Of a stretch of DNA of 25,661 bases, positions 8,249-16,627 are shown piece by piece; position 1 is the stretch's first letter; every line of letters begins with the position of its first letter. The DNA lies in assembly GCA_947565475.1 (NCBI GenBank), contig CANOGI010000004.1, forward strand, positions 1 to 25,661, read 5' to 3'. Below the pieces are notes generated by a model. That model saw only the letters and a list, made by a program, of their open reading frames with translations, had not been told where the DNA came from and made no database searches. A program made the position numbers and the translations under genes. The DNA is from an uncultured Eubacteriaceae bacterium (GTDB lineage: Bacteria > Bacillota > Clostridia > Lachnospirales > CAG-274).

Positions 8249-9409
8249 ATGAAAATTGTTTCGTTGCACGCCGCTATGCCAGCTTTTGAGCAGGGGCTTA
8301 ACAATGTATCTCAAATTTTGAGAAATACTTTTTATGAATTGGGCGTTGAGGTTGAGGAAATTAACCTTTCACTTTTTGATATTCATTTTTTTGACGGTAT
8401 AAAATCTCAGTCTGTTGAAAATATTTTACATAGGGTTTCGGTCGCCGATGGAGTCATTTTTGAGTCAACGTCGGTTTTGTCAATGCCCTGTGGTATTTTA
8501 CAGACATTTATAGAGCATCTTGGCTATGGGATTTATCAAAATGTTTTTCAGGGTAAAAAGTGTTTCTGCGTTACGGTATCTCGAGACGGAAGCGAAAAAA
8601 AAGCTTGTGACTCTATAACTGATGTTATATCATATTTCGGGGGAATTGATACGGGCAAGATAACTATTTCGGAGAATGACGCCATAAAGGCGATGAATGA
8701 GCCTTATATTAAAGAGGCTATTGAGAAATACGCTGAGGATTTATACAGGATTTTAAAACAAGAGAGAAATTTTATTATTCCACAACGCAAAATTGCTATT
8801 GATAATGGCTCGGATTTCAATTTTAGGGAAAACACAAATAAAATTATAAGTAATGAGTCTAAAGCGAAAAAAATCAAGTCAAGCGAGATATTAAGGGAAA
8901 TTGACTACAGCGAGTTTGACGCGCGTCAGGAGGAGGATATAAAAGAAATTTCCAAAATTCTGACAAGCCAGTATAACAGCGAAAAATCAGGTGAGCCAAT
9001 AGGAGGAAACGGATTTTTTCAGGCGGGGTATCAAAAGCCTTATCAGGATTTAAACGGCGGTTTCTCAAATGTTGTTCCTCATATTAAAAGTTGCCAGCAA
9101 AGAACTCAAAGCCTTTATCATTATTTTCAGCCTCAGTTATCTTCAGGGATTGAGGCGGTTATTCAAATAAATGTAAAAGGCGATGAGAAGTTTGAGGGCT
9201 ATCTTGTGATAAGCGGGGGAAATTGCGAATATTTTGACGGGGTTCATGAAAATCCCGATGTCACGGTCTTTTCCGATTGTTCCGTTTGGCTTGATATTTT
9301 AAATGGAAAGTATACTATTCAAAAGGCTTTTATGATAGGTCAGCTTAAAGTAAGAGGGAATTTTGTTCTTATGACAAAATTTGACCAGCTTTTTAAAATA
9401 CCTAAATAA
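8249..9409 (+). CDS. Flavodoxin/NADPH-dependent FMN reductase-like domain fused to SCP2 sterol-carrier domain
   Basis: The protein has 386 residues. Residues 1-170 look like a flavodoxin-fold oxidoreductase domain (VSLHAAMPAFEQGLNN, a loop around VIFESTSVLSMPCGILQTFIEHL, and CVTVSRDGS). Residues about 175-285 form a charged, low-complexity linker. Residues about 290-386 resemble an SCP2 lipid-carrier domain (IQINVKGDEKFEGYLVISGG ... DVTVFSDCSVWLDILNGKYT ... GQLKVRGNFVLMTKF). SCP2 domains bind hydrophobic ligands in a tunnel. No membrane segment or signal peptide is seen. The ATG follows GGAGTGAG at good spacing. The gene stands alone ahead of dapF. The flavodoxin part lacks a sharp P-loop signature, so cofactor binding is inferred from overall resemblance. 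Confidence 0.75.
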   Translation: MKIVSLHAAMPAFEQGLNNVSQILRNTFYELGVEVEEINLSLFDIHFFDGIKSQSVENILHRVSVADGVIFESTSVLSMPCGILQTFIEHLGYGIYQNVFQGKKCFCVTVSRDGSEKKACDSITDVISYFGGIDTGKITISENDAIKAMNEPYIKEAIEKYAEDLYRILKQERNFIIPQRKIAIDNGSDFNFRENTNKIISNESKAKKIKSSEILREIDYSEFDARQEEDIKEISKILTSQYNSEKSGEPIGGNGFFQAGYQKPYQDLNGGFSNVVPHIKSCQQRTQSLYHYFQPQLSSGIEAVIQINVKGDEKFEGYLVISGGNCEYFDGVHENPDVTVFSDCSVWLDILNGKYTIQKAFMIGQLKVRGNFVLMTKFDQLFKIPK

Positions 9410-9422
9410 ATTTATTTCTTTA

Positions 9423-9451
9423 TTGATTTTACTTCTTATGTTTAGTATAAT
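9423..9451 (+). promoter_or_regulatory. Probable sigma-A promoter of dapF
   Basis: TTGATT at 9423-9428 and TATAAT at 9446-9451 are separated by exactly 17 bp. The predicted transcript would begin near 9458 and lead into dapF at 9515. Confidence 0.6.
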
Positions 9452-9514
9452 TATGGCAAAAATAAAATTAGTTTTGTTTTTTGACAATCTTTAGGAAAAG
9501 AGGCGTTTTAATTT

Positions 9515-10354
9515 ATGAAGTTTACAAAAATGCAGGGCTGTGGAAACGATTATGTTTACGTGAACTGTTTTGAGGAGAAAGTTGAGAATCCTTCTGAGCT
9601 CGCTAAAATTATCAGCGACAGGCATTTTGGAGTTGGGTCGGACGGGCTTATTCTTATTATGCCGAGTGAAATTGCCGACTGCCGTATGAGAATGTTTAAT
9701 TGGGACGGTTCGGAATCTGAAATGTGCGGAAATGGTGTAAGATGTGTCGGAAAGTATGTTCATGACAGGGGAATAGTATGTAAGGATACAATTACGGTCG
9801 AGACTCTTGCGGGAATTAAAATCTTAAAGCTTAAATTAGATGATAAAAATCAAACGGTTTCTTTAACGGTTGATATGGGAGAACCTATTTTAAAAGCTTC
9901 TGATATTCCTGTTGTTTCAGATGAAAATCCCGTGAAAAATCTTACGCTTAAAGCTTTTGACAAAGATTTTACATTTACCTGCGTATCAATGGGGAATCCT
10001 CATGCCGTAACGTTTATTGATGACGTTGATAATTTTGATATTGAGAAATATGGGCCTGTGCTTGAGACAGACAAGCATTTTCCTAAACGGGCGAATATTG
10101 AGTTTGTTCAAATTATAGATAAAAGCCATCTTAAAATGAGGGTTTGGGAAAGAGGCACAGGGGAAACCCTCGCCTGCGGAACAGGTACGTGCGCTACAGT
10201 TGTAGCCGCCGCTCTTAATGAGAAATCTGACAGAAGCAACGTAGATGTTAAGCTTCTTGGCGGGCATTTACAGATTACATGGGACAAAAATGACAATCAC
10301 GTGTATATGACTGGACCAGCCGAGTTCTCATTTGACGGTGTTTGGGAAAAATAG
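9515..10354 (+). CDS. dapF: Diaminopimelate epimerase
   Basis: The 279-residue protein converts LL- to meso-diaminopimelate in lysine and peptidoglycan synthesis. It has the N-terminal signature MKFTKMQGCGNDY and the two catalytic cysteines: Cys71 in MCGNGVRC and Cys221 in ACGTGTCA. Length and two-lobe layout are normal for DapF. AGAGG lies about 12 bases before the ATG. The gene has its own promoter and a terminator, so it is probably a single-gene unit. The stop codon is TAG, which shows that TAG is a normal stop in this genome. Confidence 0.97.
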   Translation: MKFTKMQGCGNDYVYVNCFEEKVENPSELAKIISDRHFGVGSDGLILIMPSEIADCRMRMFNWDGSESEMCGNGVRCVGKYVHDRGIVCKDTITVETLAGIKILKLKLDDKNQTVSLTVDMGEPILKASDIPVVSDENPVKNLTLKAFDKDFTFTCVSMGNPHAVTFIDDVDNFDIEKYGPVLETDKHFPKRANIEFVQIIDKSHLKMRVWERGTGETLACGTGTCATVVAAALNEKSDRSNVDVKLLGGHLQITWDKNDNHVYMTGPAEFSFDGVWEK

Positions 10355-10371
10355 ATATGAAAACAAAATGT

Positions 10372-10418
10372 TGAATATATTCGGCGATTGAAACTCGTCG
10401 AATATATTCAGTGTTTTT
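10372..10418 (+). terminator. Rho-independent terminator after dapF
   Basis: TGAATATATTCGGCGA (10372-10387) pairs with TCGTCGAATATATTCA (10395-10410) with one mismatch and a 7-base loop, followed by GTGTTTTT. Confidence 0.85.
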
Positions 10419-10551
10419 GATGAGATATAATTAATCTTATATGATGGTATTTAGGAAAAATTTTATTGTTTTGTGAGTTTTAGTTGTATATAGTCATATG
10501 ATTGTTAATTAGTTTTAAATTACGAATAGTCCGGATTGGATAGAGAGAGTT

Positions 10552-11043
10552 ATGGATAAAAAAATTGTTCTTAAATTATATGATTTTACTTTGAACAGAA
10601 AAGGCGTTTATGATTTTATTAAATTTATTGTTAATATTTCAGTTTATATATTTTTTTTGATATTTGGAATAATGACAGTTACACTTGCCATTATTGGAGA
10701 TGAAAGGGTTTTTAAATTTTTTTTTGTAACGGTTTTTATTATTTTTTTTAATATGCTTATAAGAAAACTAATAGGAAGAAAGAGACCTTTTGACGTTCTT
10801 AAAATAAACAGTATTGTAAGCCATAAGAGCGCTGGTTCTTTTCCGAGTAATCATTCCGCCTCGGCTATGGCTATAGCGGTGGCTTTTTTTTATATGAGTC
10901 ATATTTGCGGAATTATTATTTTCGCTATGGCTATTGTCACAGGTATAGCTCGGGTATTCGCCGGATTGCACTATTTATCGGATGTGCTCGCGGGTTTTTT
11001 TGTCGGTATATTTTTAGGCTATCTCGGTTTTTTTTGTGTTTAA
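10552..11043 (+). CDS. PAP2-family membrane phosphatase
   Basis: The 163-residue protein has about five hydrophobic segments. All three PAP2 phosphatase motifs are present: R71-x6-R78-P79 (RKLIGRKRPF), FPSNHS at 97-102 with His101 as proton donor, and R134-x5-H140-x3-D144 (ARVFAGLHYLSD) with the nucleophilic His140. Members dephosphorylate lipid phosphates such as undecaprenyl diphosphate or phosphatidic acid on the outer face of the membrane. Which lipid applies here is not clear. The ribosome-binding site is weak (GAGAGAG). Confidence 0.88.
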   Translation: MDKKIVLKLYDFTLNRKGVYDFIKFIVNISVYIFFLIFGIMTVTLAIIGDERVFKFFFVTVFIIFFNMLIRKLIGRKRPFDVLKINSIVSHKSAGSFPSNHSASAMAIAVAFFYMSHICGIIIFAMAIVTGIARVFAGLHYLSDVLAGFFVGIFLGYLGFFCV

Positions 11044-11118
11044 AGAAAATTTGCTGTTGAAGTATAAAAAATTTATTCTATAAATGGGTTTAATTTTTTG
11101 TCAAGGAGATTTTATTTT

Positions 11119-11778
11119 ATGAAAATTAAAAATATTTTGCTTATAGTGCTTTTAAATATTATCTTTCTTTTTTCGTCATGTTCTGACGATTCACTGAAAA
11201 CAAAAGAAGGAGACAAAGAGGCGGTTAAATCAAGTTATGAGGAAGGCTCTCCTGAATATATCGCTGATAGTTTTCTTTTGGAGTTTAAGGCTAACAATAT
11301 TGCCAATATGAGAAACTATATGATTGACGGTATTTTTTCACTTGATGAAAACTCCTTAGCTCAAAATGAGGCTGTTAAATACACATGGGATACTATTACT
11401 GGGAATTTTGAGTATGAGATTCTAAATAGCGAGATAAAAAATGATGAGGCTCGCATTATGGTGAAGATGAGAAATGTGGCGATGTCGTCTGTTATGATGG
11501 ATACTTATGAGGAGTTTAACACAAAAGAAATTTCAAGGAAAAACGACGCTAAGGAGGAAGATATTATAGCCGAGTTTTATCCTATTTTAAAAAAATATAT
11601 CGAAAATTATAAGAGCAAAGAAAAACTTGAGACAACCGTGCCTATAGACCTTATTAAAAACGGTGATAAATGGGAAATAGTAAATGATATAGCGGTTTTT
11701 GACGCTATGACGGGGGGATATATGTCTTTTGTTTTAAGGGATATTAAAAATTATGTTATTTTGGAGGATGGCGAGTAA
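11119..11778 (+). CDS. Predicted lipoprotein of unknown function
   Basis: The 219-residue protein begins with a lipoprotein signal peptide (MKIKNILLIVLLNIIFLFSSC) whose lipobox FSSC marks a lipidated cysteine near residue 21. The rest is acidic and soluble, with a domain at about 45-200 resembling the DUF4878/NTF2-like or DUF5105-like folds of Firmicute lipoproteins (YIADSFLLEFKANN at its start). I cannot assign a family with confidence. The chosen ATG follows AAGGAGATTTTATTTT. It lies 75 bp after the PAP2 gene and could be cotranscribed with it. Confidence 0.75.
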   Translation: MKIKNILLIVLLNIIFLFSSCSDDSLKTKEGDKEAVKSSYEEGSPEYIADSFLLEFKANNIANMRNYMIDGIFSLDENSLAQNEAVKYTWDTITGNFEYEILNSEIKNDEARIMVKMRNVAMSSVMMDTYEEFNTKEISRKNDAKEEDIIAEFYPILKKYIENYKSKEKLETTVPIDLIKNGDKWEIVNDIAVFDAMTGGYMSFVLRDIKNYVILEDGE

Positions 11779-11800
11779 TTGTTAAAACTATGTTTAAGAT

Positions 11801-11953
11801 AGTTTGAAAGATTAAGGAAGTACCCACCTTTTTAAGCTGGGGGTGCTTCCTTTTGTATTTATTGAGAGTACAAGTCCTCATTTAATACAAAGGGGGAGTT
11901 ATCCATTTTCGGTTTAGAGTATTTTTGTGAAATAAAAATAAATAGTCTTTGAC
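11801..11953 (+). repeat. Structured repeat family 1, copy D (diverged)
   Basis: The copy keeps AAGGAAGTACCC, a CCACC/GGGTG-type hairpin with loop TTTTTAAGCT, a long stem (TTGTATT / AATACAA plus TGAG / CTCA), and an AT hairpin changed on both sides (TATTTTTGT-GAA-ATAAAAATA). It ends AATAGTCTTTGAC. The closing helix is poor. Confidence 0.7.
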
Positions 11954-12458
11954 TGAGCAAAGTAAAAGTTATAGTAAAATGCCAATATGTTATGAAACGC
12001 TGTCTATATTTATAAAATGTTTTAAGATATATCCAATATGCTGTAAATATTTGTTATAGTGGACAAACTTAAAAAGTATAAAAAAATATTTTATTAAAAA
12101 TGATATTATCTTTCTTTTGACTTTTGACGATATATACTGTGAGAGAATCTCATACCTATTTTTAGAAATTGTTTTACAACTATATAGTTTAGCGTTAAAA
12201 AAAATAAGTAAAAGTCTTTGAGGACATACGTTGTGTGTTTATAGTTGATGGGCTTGAAAAAATAAAAAAGAGATAAGTTTTAGAAACTATTTTACGGAGT
12301 CTAATAGGGAAGGCATAGTTTTTTATAGCTTTTGCTGACCGATATTAACGAGTGAAAAGATATTTCAGCCGTCGTGTTTTTTTATTTTTAAACATACATA
12401 ATGTTTTTGCTGACTCTTGGTAAGATGTTGTTATTTAAGTCAAAGGGAGATTGATATT
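11954..12458. other. Gene-free region upstream of the EF-hand gene
   Basis: No supported gene was found. The sequence is AT-rich with many stops in all frames. ACCGATAT at 12338-12345 resembles a sigma-D/FliA -10 element, but no matching TAAA lies 15 bp upstream, so no promoter is called. Confidence 0.5.
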
Positions 12459-13697
12459 ATGATTATAGATTCTTATAATGTCTCGATGAATTCATCAAGA
12501 AAAAGCAGAACCGTTCAGACAAGAGAGGTAGAGGAAAAAAGAAAAGCAAAGGGCTCTAACGTTACGACAAAAATCAGTTCAAAAGACGTTTTGACCATTT
12601 CTGACGAGGCGAGGGAATATCTCGCTAAAAGCAGGTCTTCCTCAGACCGAGCGGATATAGATTCTTTTAATGAGAACAATTTTGAAAGTATAGTTGATAA
12701 TCCGGAAAAAGATGATAACAGAAAAAATAGGGGAATTAATTCTAACGTTAAGGAAGTAACTTTAGCCACAGCGGCGGCGTCTAAGAAAAACGCCTCGACA
12801 AGGATTGAGGATATCTACACGATGAAGATTAAAGCTCTTTTAAAAATTTTAGAGGCTTTAACTAAGCCGAAAGGCAAGGGGCGTTCTTATGATTTTTTGG
12901 ATGAAATGTCTAAATTATCGGATAACTTAAAAAATTTAAAAAGAGAAAGAGGTTTTAACGAGAGTTCTGACAATTTCGTGATGTTAAATGGTAATAACGG
13001 AGGAAACAACGGTAATACTACTGTTTGGCAGATTGAGAGAAGGGAATCTGTTTTTGTTAAAGAAGAGGAGGTAACCGCTTTTTCATCGACAGGTTTTGTT
13101 AAAACCGCTGACGGGAGAGAAATCGCTTTTAATGTAAATGTTGAGATGTCAAGAAGTTTTGAACAATATATAGAAAAGAATACATCGGAAGAAGTTGTAT
13201 TACAAGATCCATTAGTTATAAATTTAGATTCGGCTCCGGCTAATATTAGTGATCAGACTTTCTTTTTTGACCTTGACGCTGATGGGGAAAAAGAGGAAAT
13301 TTCACAGCTTGGAAAAGGCAGTGGTTTTTTAGCCTTAGACAAAAATGGCGACGGTGTTATTAATGACGGAAGTGAGCTTTTTGGGGCTATGACTGGTAAT
13401 GGTTTTGAGGAGCTTGCCAAATATGATGATGACGGAAACGGCTGGATTGATGAGGCGGACGCTATTTACAGCAAATTAAAGGTATGGACAAAAGATGAAA
13501 ACGGAAAAGATGTTTTGCTTTCTCTTAAAGAGGCGGATTTGGGTGCTATATATTTAAACAATGTTTCCACAGAGTTTAGTGTAAACGATACGGAAACAAA
13601 TCAGCGGAACGCTCAGGTTAGAAATACGGGGGTTTATCTAAAAGAAAGCGGTGGAGCGGGCAGTATTCAGCAAATTGACTTCGCTGTGAGAAAATAA
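12459..13697 (+). CDS. EF-hand-type calcium-binding protein of unknown function
   Basis: The 412-residue protein has no signal peptide and no membrane segment. Residues 1-170 are charged and probably helical, including ISDEAREYLAK at 47-57, a short phrase common in flagellar or export-related small proteins of clostridia. After an Asn/Gly-rich linker (174-187), the C-terminal half (250-370) carries the DPLVINLD opening followed by DxDxDG-type loops: DLDADGEKEE (271-280), DKNGDGVINDGSE (294-306) and DDDGNGWIDEAD (323-334). This arrangement is known from large secreted calcium-binding proteins. AAGGGAG precedes the chosen ATG. Lack of a signal peptide suggests cytoplasmic location or a non-Sec export route; the latter is speculation. 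Confidence 0.8.
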   Translation: MIIDSYNVSMNSSRKSRTVQTREVEEKRKAKGSNVTTKISSKDVLTISDEAREYLAKSRSSSDRADIDSFNENNFESIVDNPEKDDNRKNRGINSNVKEVTLATAAASKKNASTRIEDIYTMKIKALLKILEALTKPKGKGRSYDFLDEMSKLSDNLKNLKRERGFNESSDNFVMLNGNNGGNNGNTTVWQIERRESVFVKEEEVTAFSSTGFVKTADGREIAFNVNVEMSRSFEQYIEKNTSEEVVLQDPLVINLDSAPANISDQTFFFDLDADGEKEEISQLGKGSGFLALDKNGDGVINDGSELFGAMTGNGFEELAKYDDDGNGWIDEADAIYSKLKVWTKDENGKDVLLSLKEADLGAIYLNNVSTEFSVNDTETNQRNAQVRNTGVYLKESGGAGSIQQIDFAVRK

Positions 13698-13732
13698 TTA
13701 GATTTTAAGTTTTGAGATTATCTGAAAGAAAG

Positions 13733-13769
13733 CGGCTAAGGTTCGGTTACGGAAAATAGCCGTTTTTTT
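13733..13769 (+). terminator. Terminator of the EF-hand gene
   Basis: CGGCTA (13733-13738) pairs with TAGCCG (13757-13762), with an inner TTC/GAA pairing, followed by seven T residues. Confidence 0.8.
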
Positions 13770-13934
13770 GCTTAGTTAGGGAAAAATAATTAAGTAATAC
13801 AATTTAAAGTTTGATAGAATTTATTTGTTTATAAATTTTGTTTTTTTATGTGTGATACATGATAACTTGTCTAATAAAAAAATAAAAAAAACTCTTTTAT
13901 TTTTTTTAAAAGTGTGATATAATTAAGTATAGTT

Positions 13935-14023
13935 GGAGAGTTGACCGAGCGGCTTAAGGTGCGAAACTCGAAATTTCGTGTTCTATTTGCGTAGGACCTA
14001 GGGTTCGAATCCCTAACTCTCCG
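13935..14023 (+). tRNA. tRNA-Ser(CGA)
   Basis: The 89-nt gene folds as a class II tRNA. The acceptor GGAGAGT pairs with ACTCTCC, followed by discriminator G. The anticodon stem is CGAAA/TTTCG around the loop CTCGAAA, giving anticodon CGA, which reads UCG serine codons. A long variable arm (GTTCTATTTGCGTAGGACC) follows, then TAGGG-TTCGAAT-CCCTA as T arm. The 3' CCA is not encoded. TATAAT at 13918-13923 is a fitting -10 box, and a terminator follows directly, so it is a single-gene unit. Confidence 0.95.
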
Positions 14024-14032
14024 TTTTTAAAT

Positions 14033-14076
14033 AAAAAAGTAAACCATCATTAAAAAGTGATGGTTTACTTTTTTTA
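14033..14076 (+). terminator. Terminator after tRNA-Ser
   Basis: GTAAACCATCA pairs perfectly with TGATGGTTTAC, flanked by an A-run and a T-run, so it may act in both directions. Confidence 0.92.
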
Positions 14077-14173
14077 TTCAGGGATATATGGTATTACGAT
14101 AGGTGTAAAAACGCCATAGGTTATAAGTACTTTTGTTTTGTGGCAAATACAAAACGAGAGTAAATTCTATATT

Positions 14174-14216
14174 TATAGTCAAACCATTTGAAAAATGAAC
14201 AAGTAGTTTGACTATA
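14174..14216. repeat. Palindromic repeat family 2, hairpin a
   Basis: The 43-nt unit begins TATAGTCAAACCATTTG and ends CAAGTAGTTTGACTATA. Its arms pair over about 17 bp with two mismatches around the loop AAAAATGAA. Related units lie at 16274 and 16628, and the same end sequence bounds elements at 15707 and 16388. Confidence 0.75.
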
Positions 14217-14223
14217 TAGAGAA

Positions 14224-14270
14224 ACAGACGATTAAAGAGTTTTTAGTCTTAAATCGTCTGTCTGTTTTTT
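14224..14270 (+). terminator. Hairpin at the 3' end of the symporter gene
   Basis: ACAGACGATT (14224-14233) pairs with AATCGTCTGT (14252-14261) and is followed on the plus strand by CTGTTTTTT. It abuts the stop codon of the minus-strand symporter. The T-run is on the plus strand, so its action on symporter transcripts is less sure. Confidence 0.55.
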
Positions 14271-15672
14271 ATGAGTTAAATAAACCTGTTGACTGAAGAA
14301 GCAAAAGGAATAACATAATGGGTGCGATAAATTTAATCATCATTATATAAAGCCATTTTCTTCTGAATTTATATTTTCCTTGTGTGACTTCCTCAATTAT
14401 TACATCAGGTTTTACTACCCAGCCGATAAGTATACATGTTAAAAGCGCTACCAATGGCATTAAGCAATTATTGCTGATATAGTCAAGAATGTCTAAAATT
14501 TGACCAACAGTTCCGTTTGGAAGTGTTAACTCAAAGAAAAGAGAGTTATATCCTAAACATACGATGCAGCCTATTATTAAGGTGTATACGGATACGATAA
14601 CGGTGCTCTTTTTCCTTGAAAAGTTAAAGTGATCCATAATACTTGAGACTATCGCTTCCATTACCGAAACGGAAGATGTTACCGCCGCGAAAGACACAAT
14701 TAAAAAGAAAGTAAATCCGATGATATTGCCTATGCCTCCCATAGCTGTAAAGACTTTAGGCAAAGAGACAAATATAAGCCCGGGTCCGCTGGCCGACATA
14801 CCGTCCGCCCCCATAAACGTAAAGACCGCCGGAACAATCATAAGTCCCGCGAGCAGAGCGATTAATGTGTCAAAAAACTCAATTTGATTAATTGAATGCA
14901 TTAGGTCTGTATCTTTACGTACATACGAGCCATAAGCCACCATAATTCCCATAGCCACGCTTATAGAAAAAAACAGTTGTCCCAACGCGTCTATTAGTAT
15001 TATAAAAAATTCTTTTATGGAGATTTCAGAAAAATTAGGTACAAGATAAACTTTCAATCCCTCTAAACCGGTTCTAACTACGCCGTTTGGTTCAGTGTGC
15101 TCTAAGGTCAGAGAAAAAACAGAAATTCCGATTACCAATACAACCAATATAGGCATTAAAATTTTAATATATCTCTCAATCCCTTGTTCAACTCCGCGGT
15201 ATACTATAATTGCTGTAATCCCGAAAAATATCAACATATATATTAATGGTTGAAAAGTACCGGAAATATATCCAGAGAAATATTCTCCCGTTGCCGCCTC
15301 GGCTCCTTGATTTGTTAAATAGATTGTTAAATATTTAAATACCCATCCTCCTATAGAGCAGTAATAGGGTAAAATTAATATGGGGACTAAACAAGCGAGG
15401 ACGCCAATGCCTTTCCAGTGCCGATTTATTTTTCCATACGCTGTAAGAGGACTTTGTTTTGTTTTTCTTCCTATGGCTACCTCTGTTGTTAATAATGAGA
15501 AACCAAAAGTCAACGCCAGTATTATATAACAAAATATAAATACCCCGCCGCCGTCTTTCGCGGCTAAATATGGAAAGCGCCATATATTTCCTAAGCCAAC
15601 GGCGCTTCCCGCCGCCGCCATTATAAAACCTAACTGCCCCGAAAAGCTACTTCTATTAGTTTGTTTTTTCAT
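14269..15672 (-). CDS. Neurotransmitter:sodium symporter (NSS/SNF) family transporter
   Basis: The 467-residue protein has 11 or more membrane segments. The family signature AGSAVGLGNIWRFPYLAAKDGGG at the N-terminus covers the unwound TM1 that forms the sodium and substrate sites. Bacterial members such as LeuT, TnaT and MhsT import amino acids with sodium. The length fits the bacterial branch with 11-12 segments. Start at the ATG at 15672 is supported by TAGGTGAG; a GTG nine bases earlier lies inside that site. It stands alone on the minus strand and is surrounded on both sides by family 2 repeats. The amino acid carried is unknown. Confidence 0.95.
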   Translation of the reverse strand: MKKQTNRSSFSGQLGFIMAAAGSAVGLGNIWRFPYLAAKDGGGVFIFCYIILALTFGFSLLTTEVAIGRKTKQSPLTAYGKINRHWKGIGVLACLVPILILPYYCSIGGWVFKYLTIYLTNQGAEAATGEYFSGYISGTFQPLIYMLIFFGITAIIVYRGVEQGIERYIKILMPILVVLVIGISVFSLTLEHTEPNGVVRTGLEGLKVYLVPNFSEISIKEFFIILIDALGQLFFSISVAMGIMVAYGSYVRKDTDLMHSINQIEFFDTLIALLAGLMIVPAVFTFMGADGMSASGPGLIFVSLPKVFTAMGGIGNIIGFTFFLIVSFAAVTSSVSVMEAIVSSIMDHFNFSRKKSTVIVSVYTLIIGCIVCLGYNSLFFELTLPNGTVGQILDILDYISNNCLMPLVALLTCILIGWVVKPDVIIEEVTQGKYKFRRKWLYIMMIKFIAPIMLFLLLLQSTGLFNS

Positions 15673-15706
15673 TTTACTCACCTACTGTAAATAATATTTT
15701 ATATGT

Positions 15707-15845
15707 TATAGTCAATTAATATGGAAAGAAACAATTTATAGCAAAGCAATAAAAGAATGAAGAGGAAAATTTTAATAAAAATGATGTATCGAGTAATTAT
15801 TGTATTATTTTGCTCTTAGGTTACAAGCCGATATAATTAACTATA
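15707..15845. mobile_element. MITE-like element with TATAGTyAATTA ends
   Basis: The left end TATAGTCAATTAATAT (from 15707) is matched in reverse complement by ATATAATTAACTATA (to 15845), differing at only a few positions. The 139-bp interior has no coding potential. The ends match those of the family 2 palindromes. A TA target duplication within the terminal TATA would suit an IS630/Tc1-type origin. Confidence 0.5.
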
Positions 15846-15940
15846 GGTAAATAAACCGAGAGGTTTTATTTAAGTCTTGTTTTTTTAAAGCTATTAAATA
15901 AAAGTATATTAATGGAAAGCGTCACTCCTTTTATTTATTA

Positions 15941-16104
15941 TTTTAACCGACAGAGGAAGTCACCTGTGGGGAACTTACTCTTGTATTCAAGGGGAGTGCA
16001 AGTCAGGTTGCAAGGGCGAACAACTTCACTCTGAATACAAAGGCGAATACTTTCGCTGTCGGTTACGAGAATTTTTGTTGTACAAAAATTCGAGTAGTCT
16101 TGAC
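15941..16104 (+). repeat. Structured repeat family 1, copy E (best-preserved fold)
   Basis: The closing helix is perfect: TAACCGACAG pairs with CTGTCGGTTA over 10 bp. Inside are a short CC/GG hairpin, the long stem TTGTATTCA / TGAATACAA with a GAGTG/CACTC extension, and GGCGAATACTTTCGC. The 3' hairpin GAATTTTTGT-TGT-ACAAAAATTC follows the closing helix, and the tail is GAGTAGTCTTGAC. Confidence 0.88.
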
Positions 16105-16273
16105 TTCAATTTAAGACGAATACCGTTTTTAAGGATTTAGAGTTATACTATATTAATCAACTCCCATAACTTATATTTTTGTCACTACCAATTTTACCAG
16201 TTTTTCTATAGATATTCAACAAACATTTTAATATCTGCCATATTTTTTTGCTTTCTCTGCCCACGTTATGCGC

Positions 16274-16315
16274 TATAGTCAATGAATTTGTTAATTTTCA
16301 AGTCTATTGACTATA
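16274..16315. repeat. Palindromic repeat family 2, hairpin b
   Basis: The 42-nt hairpin begins TATAGTCAATGAATTTG and ends CAAGTCTATTGACTATA. It is homologous to the unit at 14174 but inserted in the opposite sense, as judged from the loop. Confidence 0.7.
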
Positions 16316-16320
16316 TTATA

Positions 16321-16375
16321 AAAAATAAAACAGACAAAAGAAAATGGAGATTTCCTTTAATCTGTTTTATTTTTT
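16321..16375. terminator. Bidirectional terminator-like hairpin
   Basis: AAAAATAAAACAGA (16321-16334) pairs perfectly with TCTGTTTTATTTTT (16361-16374). A- and T-runs at both ends allow function on either strand. The nearest gene reading towards it is the beta-lactamase on the minus strand, whose 3' end is 310 bp away. Confidence 0.55.
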
Positions 16376-16387
16376 GGAATTTTTGGG

Positions 16388-16553
16388 TATAGTCAAACAA
16401 CTTGAAAAATGAACAAGTTAGCCGGTTTAAAATCCTTTTTGCCGCGTTAGCGTCAATAAGCATAGGCTATGGACTATGCTCTATTTTCTTTGTCTTGCAA
16501 AAATAATCTTAATCTCGTCTCCTTTTGTTTATTTTCAAGTAGTTTGGCTATAG
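16388..16553. mobile_element. MITE-like element with about 29-bp terminal inverted repeats
   Basis: The left end TATAGTCAAACAACTTGAAA continues into AATGAACAAG; the right end, in reverse complement, reads TATAGCCAAACTACTTGAAA and continues AATAAACAAA. The 166-bp element has no open frame. A small GCATAG/CTATGC hairpin lies inside. It shares its termini with the 43-nt hairpins, which look like the same two ends joined without an interior. Confidence 0.6.
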
Positions 16554-16627
16554 ACAATAATTATATATGGTTTACGAGTTTAAAAAGCTACTTTCAGTAA
16601 GGTGAGGATATTTAAGTATGCTTATAT

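Noticed and set aside
9986..10296. Antisense frames over dapF
   Set aside because: They are shadows of the dapF coding sequence, with no start signals of their own.
12300..12350. Sigma-D (flagellar) promoter upstream of the EF-hand gene
   Set aside because: Only the ACCGATAT part matches; the -35 TAAA is missing at the required distance.
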